From Periweissella fabaria (lineage in GTDB: Bacteria; Bacillota; Bacilli; Lactobacillales; Lactobacillaceae), in NCBI RefSeq assembly GCF_918814575.1, contig NZ_CAKKNS010000002.1, forward strand, positions 152,394 through 216,393: 64,000 bases of DNA, in the 5' to 3' direction. Below the pieces are notes generated by a model. That model saw only the letters and a program-made list of their open reading frames with translations, did not search any database and was not told where the DNA came from. Shown piece by piece: positions 36,336 to 46,961 of this stretch; within the stretch, counting starts at the first letter, position 1, and every line of letters begins with the position of its first letter. The position numbers and the translations under genes were made by a program.

Positions 36336-37211
36336 ATGGAAAATGTTATTGATTTACAGAAATTGTGGAAGTTATTTAGAAAAGGATGGTTGTTAATATT
36401 TATATTAGCAATTCTTTTTGGAGGGTTATCTTTTTTCGTTAGTAAGTTTGTATTAAATAAAGAATATGCATCTACAGTATCTTTACTTGTTAATCGTGTT
36501 GATAATAATAATAATATTGGTGCCCAATATGGTGCTCAACAAGCAGACGTTCAGTTAATTAGTACTTATAAAAATATTATCACTCAACCTATTATTTTGA
36601 ATAATGTTGCTAAAAATTTATCAACAAACCAGAAAATTATTGTGTCACCTGCAAAAGAACCAGAATACGGTCGTAATCGTTTTGGTGAAAAAATCATATT
36701 AAAAGAGGGAAAGTCAGCTGTATATCGTTATCAGCCAGCTAAATATAAAATTGATGCTAGTACTTTAGCAAAATCAATTAGTATTACAAGTGATGTAAAT
36801 TCACAGGTTTTTAACATTACTGTTAAAAATAAAAATTCTCAAGAAGCAGCTGATATTGCTAATGAGATAGCCAAAGTATTTAAAAATAAGATTGTAAAAT
36901 TAATGAGTGTGAAAAATGTATCAATTGTATCAAAAGCATTAGTAAATAATAAACCAATATCTCCAAATATGAAATTAATTACATTATTGGGTTTTGTTTT
37001 TGGTGCCATTATAGGATTTATGATTTTAGTTGTTAGGGAAATTACAGATAGATCAGTTAAGTCAATTGATTTTTATACGAATGATTTAAATATAAATGAT
37101 TTAGGTACGCTTTTCATGGTAGAGAAGGTTCCAACATATCGAGAGTATATTCAAGAAAATTTGGATAAAAAAATTATGAATGACAAAAAGATGCATCGTC
37201 GCAGAGTATAA
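36336..37211 (+). CDS. CpsC/Wzd-type chain-length regulator and kinase activator
   Basis: 291 residues. Two spans (about 18-38 and 215-235) flank an extracellular Wzz domain; the C-terminal cytoplasmic part would bind and activate the CpsD kinase that follows. KEYASTVSLLVNR and ISPNMKLITLLGFVFGAIIGF are family features. The coding sequence looks richer in A/T and AGA/ATA codons than the trehalose genes, consistent with transfer. Confidence 0.87.
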   Translation: MENVIDLQKLWKLFRKGWLLIFILAILFGGLSFFVSKFVLNKEYASTVSLLVNRVDNNNNIGAQYGAQQADVQLISTYKNIITQPIILNNVAKNLSTNQKIIVSPAKEPEYGRNRFGEKIILKEGKSAVYRYQPAKYKIDASTLAKSISITSDVNSQVFNITVKNKNSQEAADIANEIAKVFKNKIVKLMSVKNVSIVSKALVNNKPISPNMKLITLLGFVFGAIIGFMILVVREITDRSVKSIDFYTNDLNINDLGTLFMVEKVPTYREYIQENLDKKIMNDKKMHRRRV

Positions 37212-37221
37212 AGAGGAAATT

Positions 37222-37956
37222 ATGAATTTATTTAATAAACGCAAAAAATTAAAAAAGGTTGATAAGTATACACAAAAATTTGGGACACGACTAGTTAATT
37301 TTGTAGATTCCAAGAGTGTTGCAGCCGAACAAGTTCGAATGATCAAAACAAATATTGAATTTGCGTCTGTTGCTCGTGAAAAAATGAAATCTATAATTGT
37401 AACATCTCCAGAAATGTCAGATGGAAAGTCAATGGTTAGCGCAAATCTTGCAACAGCATGGGCACAATCAGGTAAAAAAGTATTGTTTATTGATGTAGAT
37501 TTACGACGTCCAACTTTACACGCAACTTTTGATTTTGAAAATATTCAGGGCTTGACTAACTTCTTGTCAGGACAGACAAGTTTAGAAAATGTAATTAAAG
37601 AAACAGCTATAGATAATTTAAGTGTTATTACCAGTGGGCCAATTCCACCAAATCCAGTTGAGTTGCTTGGTAGTAAGAAAATGGCTGATTTTTTAAATGC
37701 TGTTGAAGATATGTATGATATCGTTATTTTAGATACTCCACCAGTTACTTTGGTAGCTGATACTCAGATTTTAGCTACCAAAGTGGATGGAGTGGTTATT
37801 GTTGTTAAATATGGTAAAACAACAAAGTTAGCTTTAAAGAGAACTGTTGAGTTAATAAAGCATGTAGAAGGATCAATTTTAGGGATTGTTACGCGTACAG
37901 AGCCCAAAGAAAGTGTTGGCTATGGCTATGGCTATGGCTATGGTGATATTAAATAG
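37222..37956 (+). CDS. CpsD/Wze-type autophosphorylating tyrosine kinase
   Basis: 244-residue bacterial BY-kinase. Walker A is SPEMSDGKSMVSANLA, Walker A' is VLFIDVDLRRPT and Walker B is DIVILDTPP. The C-terminus is a tyrosine cluster (GYGYGYGYGDIK), the autophosphorylation site read by CpsB. ATG 37222 with AGAGGAAAT is chosen over an upstream in-frame ATG at 37180 that overlaps cpsC. CpsC, CpsD and CpsB together set EPS amount and length. Confidence 0.92.
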   Translation: MNLFNKRKKLKKVDKYTQKFGTRLVNFVDSKSVAAEQVRMIKTNIEFASVAREKMKSIIVTSPEMSDGKSMVSANLATAWAQSGKKVLFIDVDLRRPTLHATFDFENIQGLTNFLSGQTSLENVIKETAIDNLSVITSGPIPPNPVELLGSKKMADFLNAVEDMYDIVILDTPPVTLVADTQILATKVDGVVIVVKYGKTTKLALKRTVELIKHVEGSILGIVTRTEPKESVGYGYGYGYGDIK

Positions 37957-38047
37957 AATTAATAAATTAGATTATGATTTGAAGATTAGGGAGTGGAAGA
38001 TAAGTATATGATATATAAACAGTTTGTAAATGGGGTAAATGTACAAT

Positions 38048-39223
38048 ATGACTAAAAATGTTTTTATTGTTGGGTCTCGAGGTATACCAGCAAAGTATGG
38101 TGGATTTGAGACCTTTGCTCAAGAACTCGTTGAAAACAGAGAAAGCACAGAAATTAAATATTTTGTGGCTAGTCAAAGAAAAAACAGTACTCCTATTATA
38201 GAAGAACCTACTTTTGAGTATCATGGTGCAACTGTATTCCAAATTGATGTAGGTGAATTTGGTCCTACCACACCAATTATGTATGACATAAAATCCATTT
38301 TATGGGTCATTAAATATGTTAAAAAACATTCAATTCAGGGATCAATAATCTATATTTTAGGGAATACTATTGGACCATTATTACAATTTTTTGTACCAAC
38401 CTTTAGAAAATTAGATATTCAGGTATTCGTTAATCCTGATGGATTAGAATGGAAACGAGCGAAATGGATTAAACCAATCCGTACTTATTTAAAAGTGGCT
38501 GAGTCAAGTATGGTTAAAACGGCAGACTTAATTGTTTCTGATAATCCTGGTATTGAAGATTATTTACGAAAGGTTTACGTTGACGTTGATTTCACGTCAA
38601 AATATATTGCTTATGGTGTAAAGAAACCCAAAGTGGGGAGTGATTCACTTCACCGTAAAAGATTAGATTGGTTACAATTACATAATATAAGTGAAAATGA
38701 TTATTATTTGGTTGTTGGTAGATTTATACCTGAAAATAATTATGAAACAATTTTAAAAGAATTCATACGTTCTAATACAAATAAAAAACTCGTTATTATA
38801 ACACGCCCTGAAGGTAAATTTTTTAATGATTTAAAAAATAAGACTGACTTTGAACGAGATCCAAGAATCATATTTGCGGGTACTGTCTATGATCCCGAAT
38901 TGTTATCTTCTATCCGGACGTACGCCTATGCATATATTCATGGACATTCAGTAGGTGGTACCAATCCTAGTTTATTGGAAGCACTCAGTACAACAAAATT
39001 AAATTTACTATACGACGTTAATTTTAATCATTATGTCGGACAGGACTCGTCATTGTATTGGACGTTGCAAGACTTTAGTTTGGCTCATTTAATTGAAACT
39101 GCAGATAAATTGAATAGTGACCAAATCAATGAGTATCATCATCTAGCTCAGAAACGTGTGGAAACTGAATATGATTGGAAAAAGATTAGTCAACAATACG
39201 AAACTTTGTTTTTGGAGAGATGA
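38048..39223 (+). CDS. Glycosyltransferase of the DUF1972/GT4 rhamnosyltransferase type
   Basis: 391 residues. The N-terminus VFIVGSRGIPAKYGGFETFA is the DUF1972 signature of WchF/Cps2T-like beta-1,4-rhamnosyltransferases; the C-terminal GT-B donor domain includes GGTNPSLLEAL. Homologues usually start at this methionine; an in-frame ATG at 38039 would add three residues. Ribosome-binding site is weak (GGGG). Its presence matches the rml genes downstream that make dTDP-rhamnose. Confidence 0.82.
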   Translation: MTKNVFIVGSRGIPAKYGGFETFAQELVENRESTEIKYFVASQRKNSTPIIEEPTFEYHGATVFQIDVGEFGPTTPIMYDIKSILWVIKYVKKHSIQGSIIYILGNTIGPLLQFFVPTFRKLDIQVFVNPDGLEWKRAKWIKPIRTYLKVAESSMVKTADLIVSDNPGIEDYLRKVYVDVDFTSKYIAYGVKKPKVGSDSLHRKRLDWLQLHNISENDYYLVVGRFIPENNYETILKEFIRSNTNKKLVIITRPEGKFFNDLKNKTDFERDPRIIFAGTVYDPELLSSIRTYAYAYIHGHSVGGTNPSLLEALSTTKLNLLYDVNFNHYVGQDSSLYWTLQDFSLAHLIETADKLNSDQINEYHHLAQKRVETEYDWKKISQQYETLFLER

Positions 39224-39226
39224 ATG

Positions 39227-40096
39227 ATGGATAGTAAGATACTTAAAGACGCTTTAAAGGATACTAGTCAATTACCACTCCTTCAAAAAAGTCAAGTTAC
39301 TCTAATGGCTAGTATGATTGAGTTTTTTCAAAAAAATAAGTTAACCTATTTTGTAACTGGCGGTACAGTACTAGGAACTAAATATTATCAAGGATTTATA
39401 CCATATGATGATGATGTTGATATTGCAATGCCTCGAAAAGATTTTAAAATATTTTTAGACATGGTAAAGAAACAAAAATTTCAATTGGAAAACGATGATA
39501 TCTGCTATAACGTGAAGCATTTTTCTATGGATGATAAATTTAAATATACTATCGCGCGCGTGGAAAATTTAAATTATGATGTGATTGACATCATGGATTT
39601 AAAGAATCAATCAGCTCACCCGTCAATTGATATCGCACCAATTGATGGATCACCTAATAATCGCTGGGTACGTAAACTTTTTTTTAATAAATTGTATGTC
39701 CTCCGTGGTTTACTAACGATTACTTACGCCGATACGATTAATCCGATTCGTCGTCAGACTATGATTCATAAATTCCAAACAGAGATAGCGCAACTAGTGA
39801 GTCATTTTTTGCGCTTAAATCCAACGAAAATAAAGCAAAAAATTGAGAAAACTCTCTCTCGCTATGATATGGATAAAAGTAATTATAGTGGTACTTATAT
39901 GGGTACTTATCGAGAAAAGGAAATGATACCAAGTTATGTCTGGGGAAATGGCTCCAAAGGGATATTTAATGATATTACTGTTAACTTACCTCAATATTCT
40001 GATGAGTACGTGATGAAGTTATATGGTGGATTTCGATACTACGCAGACGAAGAGTTATTAAAGGACAGGCATTATATTATTAAGGAGAAAATTTGA
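39227..40096 (+). CDS. LicD-family phosphotransferase
   Basis: 289 residues. GGTVLGTKYYQGFIPYDDDV (cited as GGTVLG and PYDDDVDIAMPR) marks LicD/FKRP nucleotidyltransferase-fold proteins, which attach phosphocholine, phosphoribitol or similar groups to polysaccharides. Two adjacent ATG codons (39224, 39227) follow GGAGAG; the second has the better spacing. It suggests a phosphate-containing decoration on the locus 2 polymer. No CDP-choline genes are in the window. Confidence 0.85.
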   Translation: MDSKILKDALKDTSQLPLLQKSQVTLMASMIEFFQKNKLTYFVTGGTVLGTKYYQGFIPYDDDVDIAMPRKDFKIFLDMVKKQKFQLENDDICYNVKHFSMDDKFKYTIARVENLNYDVIDIMDLKNQSAHPSIDIAPIDGSPNNRWVRKLFFNKLYVLRGLLTITYADTINPIRRQTMIHKFQTEIAQLVSHFLRLNPTKIKQKIEKTLSRYDMDKSNYSGTYMGTYREKEMIPSYVWGNGSKGIFNDITVNLPQYSDEYVMKLYGGFRYYADEELLKDRHYIIKEKI

Positions 40097-40098
40097 TT

Positions 40099-40986
40099 AT
40101 GACGGAATCCCAAAGTATTGGTGCAATTATTGTGACGTATAATCCTGAAATTGAGAGATTAACTCAAAATATTTTAGCGGTGCTAAATCAGTTTAATGAT
40201 GTTTTGATTGTTGACAATTGTTCTCAAAATATTAATGAAATTAAAGCTATTGCGAAGAATAAAAATGTAGTCATTATTGCCCTTGATAACAACATGGGAA
40301 TTGCTTATGCACAAAATGTTGGGGTAAAACATTATCAAGATAATGGTAACAAATGGGTTTTGATGTTAGATCAAGATACTATTATTCCTGAAAATACGTA
40401 TCTCAAAATGACTAATTTACCACAATTCCAGAGCAAAACTACAGGAATACTTGGCATGCGTTATTTACCACGTGAAGGTGACTTGGATGTACATAAGGTG
40501 ACTCGCATTATCGCATCAGGAAACCTAATTAATATTGGGGCATGGGATAAAGTTGGGGGCTTTGATAACGATTTATTCATTGACCAAGTTGATTTTGATT
40601 TTAATTATAAATTACAGTTGACGGGATATGATATTTGGCAAATTGATTCGCTTAAGATGAAGCATGATGTTGGGAAACAGCCGACCAATATAAAATATGC
40701 AAGATTTCTTAGTAATCTGTTTAATCTCAATAATATTACAGAGCACTCTGAAATGCGGCAGTATTACATTTATCGTAACTCTATAATTATTAGGAAACGA
40801 TATCCTGAATTTTTTAATAATATAGGTGTTGTAAAATTCACACTAAAAATGATTATATTAAGTTTTGCTTATGAGCACCCGTTCAAAAAAATAACGGCAG
40901 CTTTGAAAGGTATTTCTGAAGCAATTCGGTATAATCCGGTAAAAGATGATAAATTTCAATTCTTTAAAAAAAGTGTGACTAAATGA
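40099..40986 (+). CDS. Glycosyltransferase family 2, rhamnosyltransferase-like
   Basis: 295 residues. AIIVTYNPEIERL, VDNCSQN, NMGIAYAQNVG and MLDQDTIIP are typical of WbbL/RfbN-type rhamnosyltransferases, and GGFDNDLFIDQVDFDF is the acceptor region. ATG 40099 has AAGGAG upstream; a TTG at 40093 overlapping the LicD stop is possible. dTDP-rhamnose from rmlACBD is the likely donor. Confidence 0.83.
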   Translation: MTESQSIGAIIVTYNPEIERLTQNILAVLNQFNDVLIVDNCSQNINEIKAIAKNKNVVIIALDNNMGIAYAQNVGVKHYQDNGNKWVLMLDQDTIIPENTYLKMTNLPQFQSKTTGILGMRYLPREGDLDVHKVTRIIASGNLINIGAWDKVGGFDNDLFIDQVDFDFNYKLQLTGYDIWQIDSLKMKHDVGKQPTNIKYARFLSNLFNLNNITEHSEMRQYYIYRNSIIIRKRYPEFFNNIGVVKFTLKMIILSFAYEHPFKKITAALKGISEAIRYNPVKDDKFQFFKKSVTK

Positions 40987-42527
40987 TTAAGAGCAAGAAA
41001 GAATGGATTAATTCAACTACACGAAGTGACGCAGCTAAAATAAATGTAATAGTCGCTACATTTAGCCAACCAATAATGTTACTACTAAGTTTCATCACGA
41101 GGGCTATTTTTATAAATACTTTGGGTAACACCTATAATGGTCTTAATGGATTATATACTAATTTACTTAGTGTTTTGTCATTTGCGGAGTTAGGTATTGG
41201 TAGTGCTATTACGGCGGCAATGTATATACCTGTATCAAATAAACAATATGATCTTATTAATGAGTTATTACATTTTTTTGAAAGAATATATCGACTTATA
41301 GGGCTGGTTGTTTTAGTACTGGGGTTTGTATTGAGTTTCTTTTTAGGATATTTCATTAAAGGTAAATTACCAGACTTCGCACAATTTGGATTCATATTAT
41401 TTGTGTTTAATTCGGCACTCTCTTATTGGATGGTGACGAGTCAAACGTTATTAGCATCTGACCAAAAAAATTTTGTTAACGTTGGATTGAAATTTATATT
41501 TGCAACGTTGTTCCAAGGACTGCAAATTTTTGTCTTGATACAGTGGCATAATTTCATACTATATTTAATAGTCCAAATAATTAACACTTTTACTCTAAAT
41601 CTAGTTATAACACTTTTGGTGAGAAAACATTATCCTTTTACAAGGAATAAGACCTCGTATGTGATACCTAAAAACATAGGGGATACGCTAAAAAAAAATG
41701 TATTTGGTATGATGTCTGCAAAATTTGGTGGGATTATCTTATCTGGATCAGACAATATCATTTTGTCTACGTTTATTGGCTTGGCTCTTGTAGGACAGTA
41801 TAGTAATTATATGATTATTATTGCAGGTATTATTTCATTAATGAATGCGATTCAATCAGGTTTAACTGCGTCAATAGGAAATCTACGTGCTAGTAATTCT
41901 ATAAAGAGACAGACGGATATTTTCTTTCAGTTGTTTGCTGGAAGTAGTCTACTTACGGTGTCTCTAGTCTTAGGGATGTCATTATTTTTTGATAGTTTAA
42001 TTCAAATTTGGCTTGGCCCTAGTTATATTTTTGACTCCACTACCACGATACTGTTGATCATAACCTTTTATACTAATCAAATTCGGCAAATATCAATATC
42101 GTATATTACGGCTTATGGTCTATTTTGGCCATTAAGATATAAATCTTTGATTGAGGCAGGGGTGAATTTATTATTATCGTTAATTTTAGTCGTAAAATAT
42201 AAATTTGGGGTTAACGGAGTCTTAATTGGTACCATTGTAGCTAATGTTGGTATTAATTTTATTTGGGAAGGCTATATTGTACAACGCTTGGCTTTGAAAA
42301 ATAATTTAAAAATTTACCTTTTAACATTGATAAAGGTGACGGTAATCACCTGCTTAGCAGTATTTATAGGTACTATGGTTAAACAAGATATTGAGATTAA
42401 TCAAACATGGATAAAGTTACTAGTATTGATTGGTATCTATGTAACAATGCTATTTGTCATAGTATTGCTATTTTTGTGTGTTATACCCCAAAGTAGACAG
42501 TTATTAAAGAGGGCTTTACGAAAATAA
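40983..42527 (+). CDS. Wzx-type polysaccharide flippase, EPS locus 2
   Basis: 514 residues, about 14 membrane spans, MOP superfamily polysaccharide exporter. N-terminal LSFITRAIFINTLGNTYNGLNGLY is shared with Gram-positive capsule flippases (cited as RAIFINTLGNTYNGLNGLY). It overlaps the previous gene by 4 bp (ATGA) and the next by 1 bp (TAATG). It differs clearly from the locus 1 flippase, consistent with a different repeat unit. Confidence 0.85.
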   Translation: MIKSKKEWINSTTRSDAAKINVIVATFSQPIMLLLSFITRAIFINTLGNTYNGLNGLYTNLLSVLSFAELGIGSAITAAMYIPVSNKQYDLINELLHFFERIYRLIGLVVLVLGFVLSFFLGYFIKGKLPDFAQFGFILFVFNSALSYWMVTSQTLLASDQKNFVNVGLKFIFATLFQGLQIFVLIQWHNFILYLIVQIINTFTLNLVITLLVRKHYPFTRNKTSYVIPKNIGDTLKKNVFGMMSAKFGGIILSGSDNIILSTFIGLALVGQYSNYMIIIAGIISLMNAIQSGLTASIGNLRASNSIKRQTDIFFQLFAGSSLLTVSLVLGMSLFFDSLIQIWLGPSYIFDSTTTILLIITFYTNQIRQISISYITAYGLFWPLRYKSLIEAGVNLLLSLILVVKYKFGVNGVLIGTIVANVGINFIWEGYIVQRLALKNNLKIYLLTLIKVTVITCLAVFIGTMVKQDIEINQTWIKLLVLIGIYVTMLFVIVLLFLCVIPQSRQLLKRALRK

Positions 42528-43636
42528 TGTTATATATTATCAGTATCATTTTAAATTTTATTGTAGGGGCCTTGAAACCTAAAAGGAATCAGTTAATCGG
42601 ATTATGCGGATTTGGAGTATTAGCGTTTTTAGCTGCTAATGTAGATCCTTACACCACAACAGATTACGCAAATTATCAAGCTGGTTATGTTTCTGCTCCA
42701 TTAGGTATTCCTTCTGTCTTTGAATATGGGTACACTCAATTGGGGATACAGGCATACCGTTTAGGACTGGGGTATTCCGAATTCCGAGCAATATTCACTT
42801 ATGTTGCTTTTTTAATTTTAGTAATCGCCATTATGAGATTTACTTCGAATATATCGATTGTATCTGCTCTATTTGGAATTATGTTATTTTTTAATTTAAC
42901 AACTCAAATTAGAAATCTCATGATGATTGCACTTGTATTATTAGGGCTTAGTTTTTTAAAAAGTAAGACACCTATAGGTATTCTCATATTCATTGTATTA
43001 GACATTGCCGGAGCTCAAATACATACATCTGGGTACTTTTTTTTGTTTATAGTACCGTTTATCTTAGTCCCCCAACGCTTGTGGAACCGCTTGTTAATTA
43101 TTATTGCTGTTATAACAGGCATCATTGTGGGTATTGTATTAGTCGGCGGTAATAACCTATTTGTTAGTTTGATAACTACCTCATTAAGTTTTGTGGATAA
43201 GGGAAGTCTGATGCACCGGCTTACAACTAGTTATAGTAGAGGGACAAGAATTTCAACTCAGTTACTGATTATTATAACGAGTACTGGCACATCATGGATT
43301 GCGAAAACTATTACCAGTCAATATCAGGTAATGGTAGGTGATGTTAAAACGGGACAAAAGTTAAGTGTATTAGCAGTTGCATCATGGATGTCATTATTGT
43401 CTATCCCGTTAATATTATTAGCACCAGATTATTCTCGTATTCCCCGTGAGTCAATGATTTTTTTAATATTAATTGTGGCTATTTATTTTGAAAAAGCAAG
43501 TCAATTTACCTCACATGCAAAGCAAATTATATTTTGGTTTATGTTATTAGTCCCTATTTTTATTTATACCCATCTAATAATTTGGGGACCCCAATTTATT
43601 GAGTCTATTCCCTATTTAGCACACTTGTCATTCTGA
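42527..43636 (+). CDS. EpsG-family EPS polymerase (Wzy-like), EPS locus 2
   Basis: 369 residues with about ten membrane spans. The early loop TTTDYANYQAGY carries the D-x-x-x-Y pattern of EpsG proteins, and TTQIRNLMMIALVLLGLSFL matches the conserved QxRN segment also seen in the locus 1 polymerase. Start overlaps the flippase stop (TAATG). It is the expected polymerase for the locus 2 repeat unit. Confidence 0.77.
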   Translation: MLYIISIILNFIVGALKPKRNQLIGLCGFGVLAFLAANVDPYTTTDYANYQAGYVSAPLGIPSVFEYGYTQLGIQAYRLGLGYSEFRAIFTYVAFLILVIAIMRFTSNISIVSALFGIMLFFNLTTQIRNLMMIALVLLGLSFLKSKTPIGILIFIVLDIAGAQIHTSGYFFLFIVPFILVPQRLWNRLLIIIAVITGIIVGIVLVGGNNLFVSLITTSLSFVDKGSLMHRLTTSYSRGTRISTQLLIIITSTGTSWIAKTITSQYQVMVGDVKTGQKLSVLAVASWMSLLSIPLILLAPDYSRIPRESMIFLILIVAIYFEKASQFTSHAKQIIFWFMLLVPIFIYTHLIIWGPQFIESIPYLAHLSF

Positions 43637-43672
43637 TAAATAATTTAGTAAATAAACAGGAGAAATAATATT

Positions 43673-44323
43673 ATGAAAGAAAGTGGCATATTAATATCAT
43701 TTGAAGGGCCAGATGGTGCTGGCAAAACTTCCGTTTTAAGAAGGATAATGCAACGTTTAACTCCTATACTTGGTGATCGGTTACTGTTTACTCGTGAACC
43801 AGGTGGTACTAACAATAAGACAGCGGAATCTATTCGTGAGTTGGTGCTTAATTCAAGTTCTGATGACATGGATGATCGTACAGAAGTCTTGTTATTTGCT
43901 GCAGCACGACGACAACACGTTGTGCAAACTATTCTACCAGCTTTAGAAGATGGGAAGATAGTTATAACGGATCGTTATGTTGATAGTTCTGTTGCCTATC
44001 AAGGGGGTGGTAGAGAAATTGGTATGGATACGGTGATAGATATTAATAAGTTTGCTATCGAAGGTACTTTACCAGACTACACAATTTATTTTAATGTTAG
44101 GCCCGAAATAGGTATTCAGAGAATTAAAAATACTCGAATGAACGAAGTGAATCGTTTAGACGAGGAAACACTTGCCTTCCATCAGCGTGTAAGTGAATCT
44201 TATCTAATCATTGCTAATGATAATCCAGAGAGATTTAAGATTATCAACGCTGATAACGATATTGATGATGTTGTTGAAGAAACTTGGCAAGTTATTCAAA
44301 CAATTTTACAGACAAAATTATAG
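43673..44323 (+). CDS. tmk: Thymidylate (dTMP) kinase in the EPS locus
   Basis: 216 residues. P-loop FEGPDGAGKTS, FTREPGGT, DRYVDSSVAYQGGGR and a lid region RIKNTRMNEVNRLDEE are all intact, so it should convert dTMP to dTDP. The genomic tmk normally lies near recR/holB; here the gene sits 36 bp after the polymerase and just before rmlACBD. It may raise dTTP for dTDP-glucose synthesis by RmlA. AGGAGAAAT precedes ATG. Whether it is the cell's only copy cannot be told. Confidence 0.9.
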   Translation: MKESGILISFEGPDGAGKTSVLRRIMQRLTPILGDRLLFTREPGGTNNKTAESIRELVLNSSSDDMDDRTEVLLFAAARRQHVVQTILPALEDGKIVITDRYVDSSVAYQGGGREIGMDTVIDINKFAIEGTLPDYTIYFNVRPEIGIQRIKNTRMNEVNRLDEETLAFHQRVSESYLIIANDNPERFKIINADNDIDDVVEETWQVIQTILQTKL

Positions 44324-44399
44324 TCTATTAGTCTTTGAATAGATAATAGATTCGAGATACAGAATAACATAATTTAATTTGAACGATTGAGGAGAAGAA

Positions 44400-45275
44400 A
44401 TGAAAGGAATTATTCTAGCCGGAGGTTCAGGAACAAGACTTTACCCGATCACTAAAGCAACAAGTAAACAATTGGTACCAATCTATGACAAGCCTATGAT
44501 TTATTATCCATTATCAGTATTGATGTTGGCAGGTATCAAAGATATTTTGTTAATTTCAACACCAGAATATGTTGGACAGTTTGAAGAATTATTCGGTAAT
44601 GGTAATCAGCTTGGTATAAATATTGAATATTCTATTCAAGAAGAGCCACGTGGTTTGGCTGATGCATTCATTATAGGTGCTGATTTTATAGGTACTGATT
44701 CAGTGGCTTTAGTATTGGGAGATAATATTTTTTATGGTGCTACTCTTTCTGAAAAATTACAATCATCCGCTTTGAAAACATCTGGAGCAACGGTCTTTGG
44801 ATATCAAGTTAAGGATCCTGAACGGTTTGGGGTGGTTGAATTTGATGGAAATGGTAAGGCTCTATCGATCGTCGAGAAGCCAGCCGAACCCAAGTCTAAT
44901 TACGCTGTGACGGGACTTTACTTTTACGATAATGACGTTGTTAAAATAGCAGCTAAAGTGCAGCCATCAGCACGTGGGGAAATTGAAATTTCTGATATTA
45001 ACCAAGCGTATTTGGATCGTGGAGATTTGGATGTTCAAGTTATGGGACGTGGTTATGCTTGGTTGGATACTGGAACACATGATTCTTTACTAGAGGCATC
45101 ATCTTTCATTGCAACCATTCAGAAGCAACAAAATTTGAAGGTGGCCTCACTGGAAGAAATCGCGTATCGGATGAGATACATCGATATTAACCAACTGGAA
45201 AAACTTGCCCAACCATTGAAGAAAAATGATTACGGACAATATTTGATGCGAATTGTTGCAGAAGGGAGAAAGTAA
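44400..45275 (+). CDS. rmlA: Glucose-1-phosphate thymidylyltransferase
   Basis: 291 residues. The nucleotidyltransferase signature is [47 protein letters not shown] (cited as [12 protein letters not shown]) and [14 protein letters not shown] complete the family pattern. It makes dTDP-glucose from dTTP and glucose 1-phosphate, the first step to dTDP-L-rhamnose. TGAGGAGAAG precedes ATG. Confidence 0.95.
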   Translation: MKGIILAGGSGTRLYPITKATSKQLVPIYDKPMIYYPLSVLMLAGIKDILLISTPEYVGQFEELFGNGNQLGINIEYSIQEEPRGLADAFIIGADFIGTDSVALVLGDNIFYGATLSEKLQSSALKTSGATVFGYQVKDPERFGVVEFDGNGKALSIVEKPAEPKSNYAVTGLYFYDNDVVKIAAKVQPSARGEIEISDINQAYLDRGDLDVQVMGRGYAWLDTGTHDSLLEASSFIATIQKQQNLKVASLEEIAYRMRYIDINQLEKLAQPLKKNDYGQYLMRIVAEGRK

Positions 45276-45276
45276 G

Positions 45277-45870
45277 ATGACTGATACATTTTTTGAAAAA
45301 GAATTAGCGTCACGCCCAATTGAGTCTATTCCTGGATTGATTGAGTTTGATATTCCGGTTCATGGTGACAATCGTGGGTGGTTTAAGGAAAATTTCCAAA
45401 AAGAAAAGATGATACCATTAGGTTTTCCAGAATCATTCTTCAAAGCTGATAAATTACAAAATAATGTCTCTTTGTCACGAAAAGGTGTTCTGCGTGGTCT
45501 CCATGCTGAACCATGGGACAAGTATATTTCTGTCGCTGACAACGGCCGCGTCCTTGGGACTTGGGTTGATTTACGCGAGGGTAATTCTTTTGGTCATGTT
45601 TACCAGACGATTATTGATGCTAGCAAGGGGATCTATGTACCACGTGGAGTTGCTAATGGGTTCCAAGTTTTGAGTGATACTGTTTCATATTCTTATCTTG
45701 TTAACGATTATTGGGCATTAGAATTAAAAACTAAATATGCTTTTGTAAATTATGCTGACCCAACCCTTGGAATTACATGGGATGACGTTGATAATGCTGA
45801 AGTTAGTGAAGCAGATAAGCAACATCCCCTCTTAAAGGATGTTCAACCACTTAAACCAGAGCAATTGTAA
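45277..45870 (+). CDS. rmlC: dTDP-4-dehydrorhamnose 3,5-epimerase
   Basis: 197-residue cupin-fold epimerase. The catalytic histidine is in LRGLHAEPWDK; IYVPRGVANGFQVLSDTVSYSYLV is typical (cited as PRGVANGFQVL). ATG 45277 lies two bases after the rmlA stop with GGGAG upstream; an in-frame TTG at 45253 lies inside rmlA and is rejected. Third step of the dTDP-rhamnose pathway. Confidence 0.93.
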   Translation: MTDTFFEKELASRPIESIPGLIEFDIPVHGDNRGWFKENFQKEKMIPLGFPESFFKADKLQNNVSLSRKGVLRGLHAEPWDKYISVADNGRVLGTWVDLREGNSFGHVYQTIIDASKGIYVPRGVANGFQVLSDTVSYSYLVNDYWALELKTKYAFVNYADPTLGITWDDVDNAEVSEADKQHPLLKDVQPLKPEQL

Positions 45871-45882
45871 ATAGGAGGATAA

Positions 45883-46923
<1,041 letters not shown>

Positions 46924-46961
46924 TAAAAAAAACGCATAAGCTGACTTTTTTCGGAGGAACC

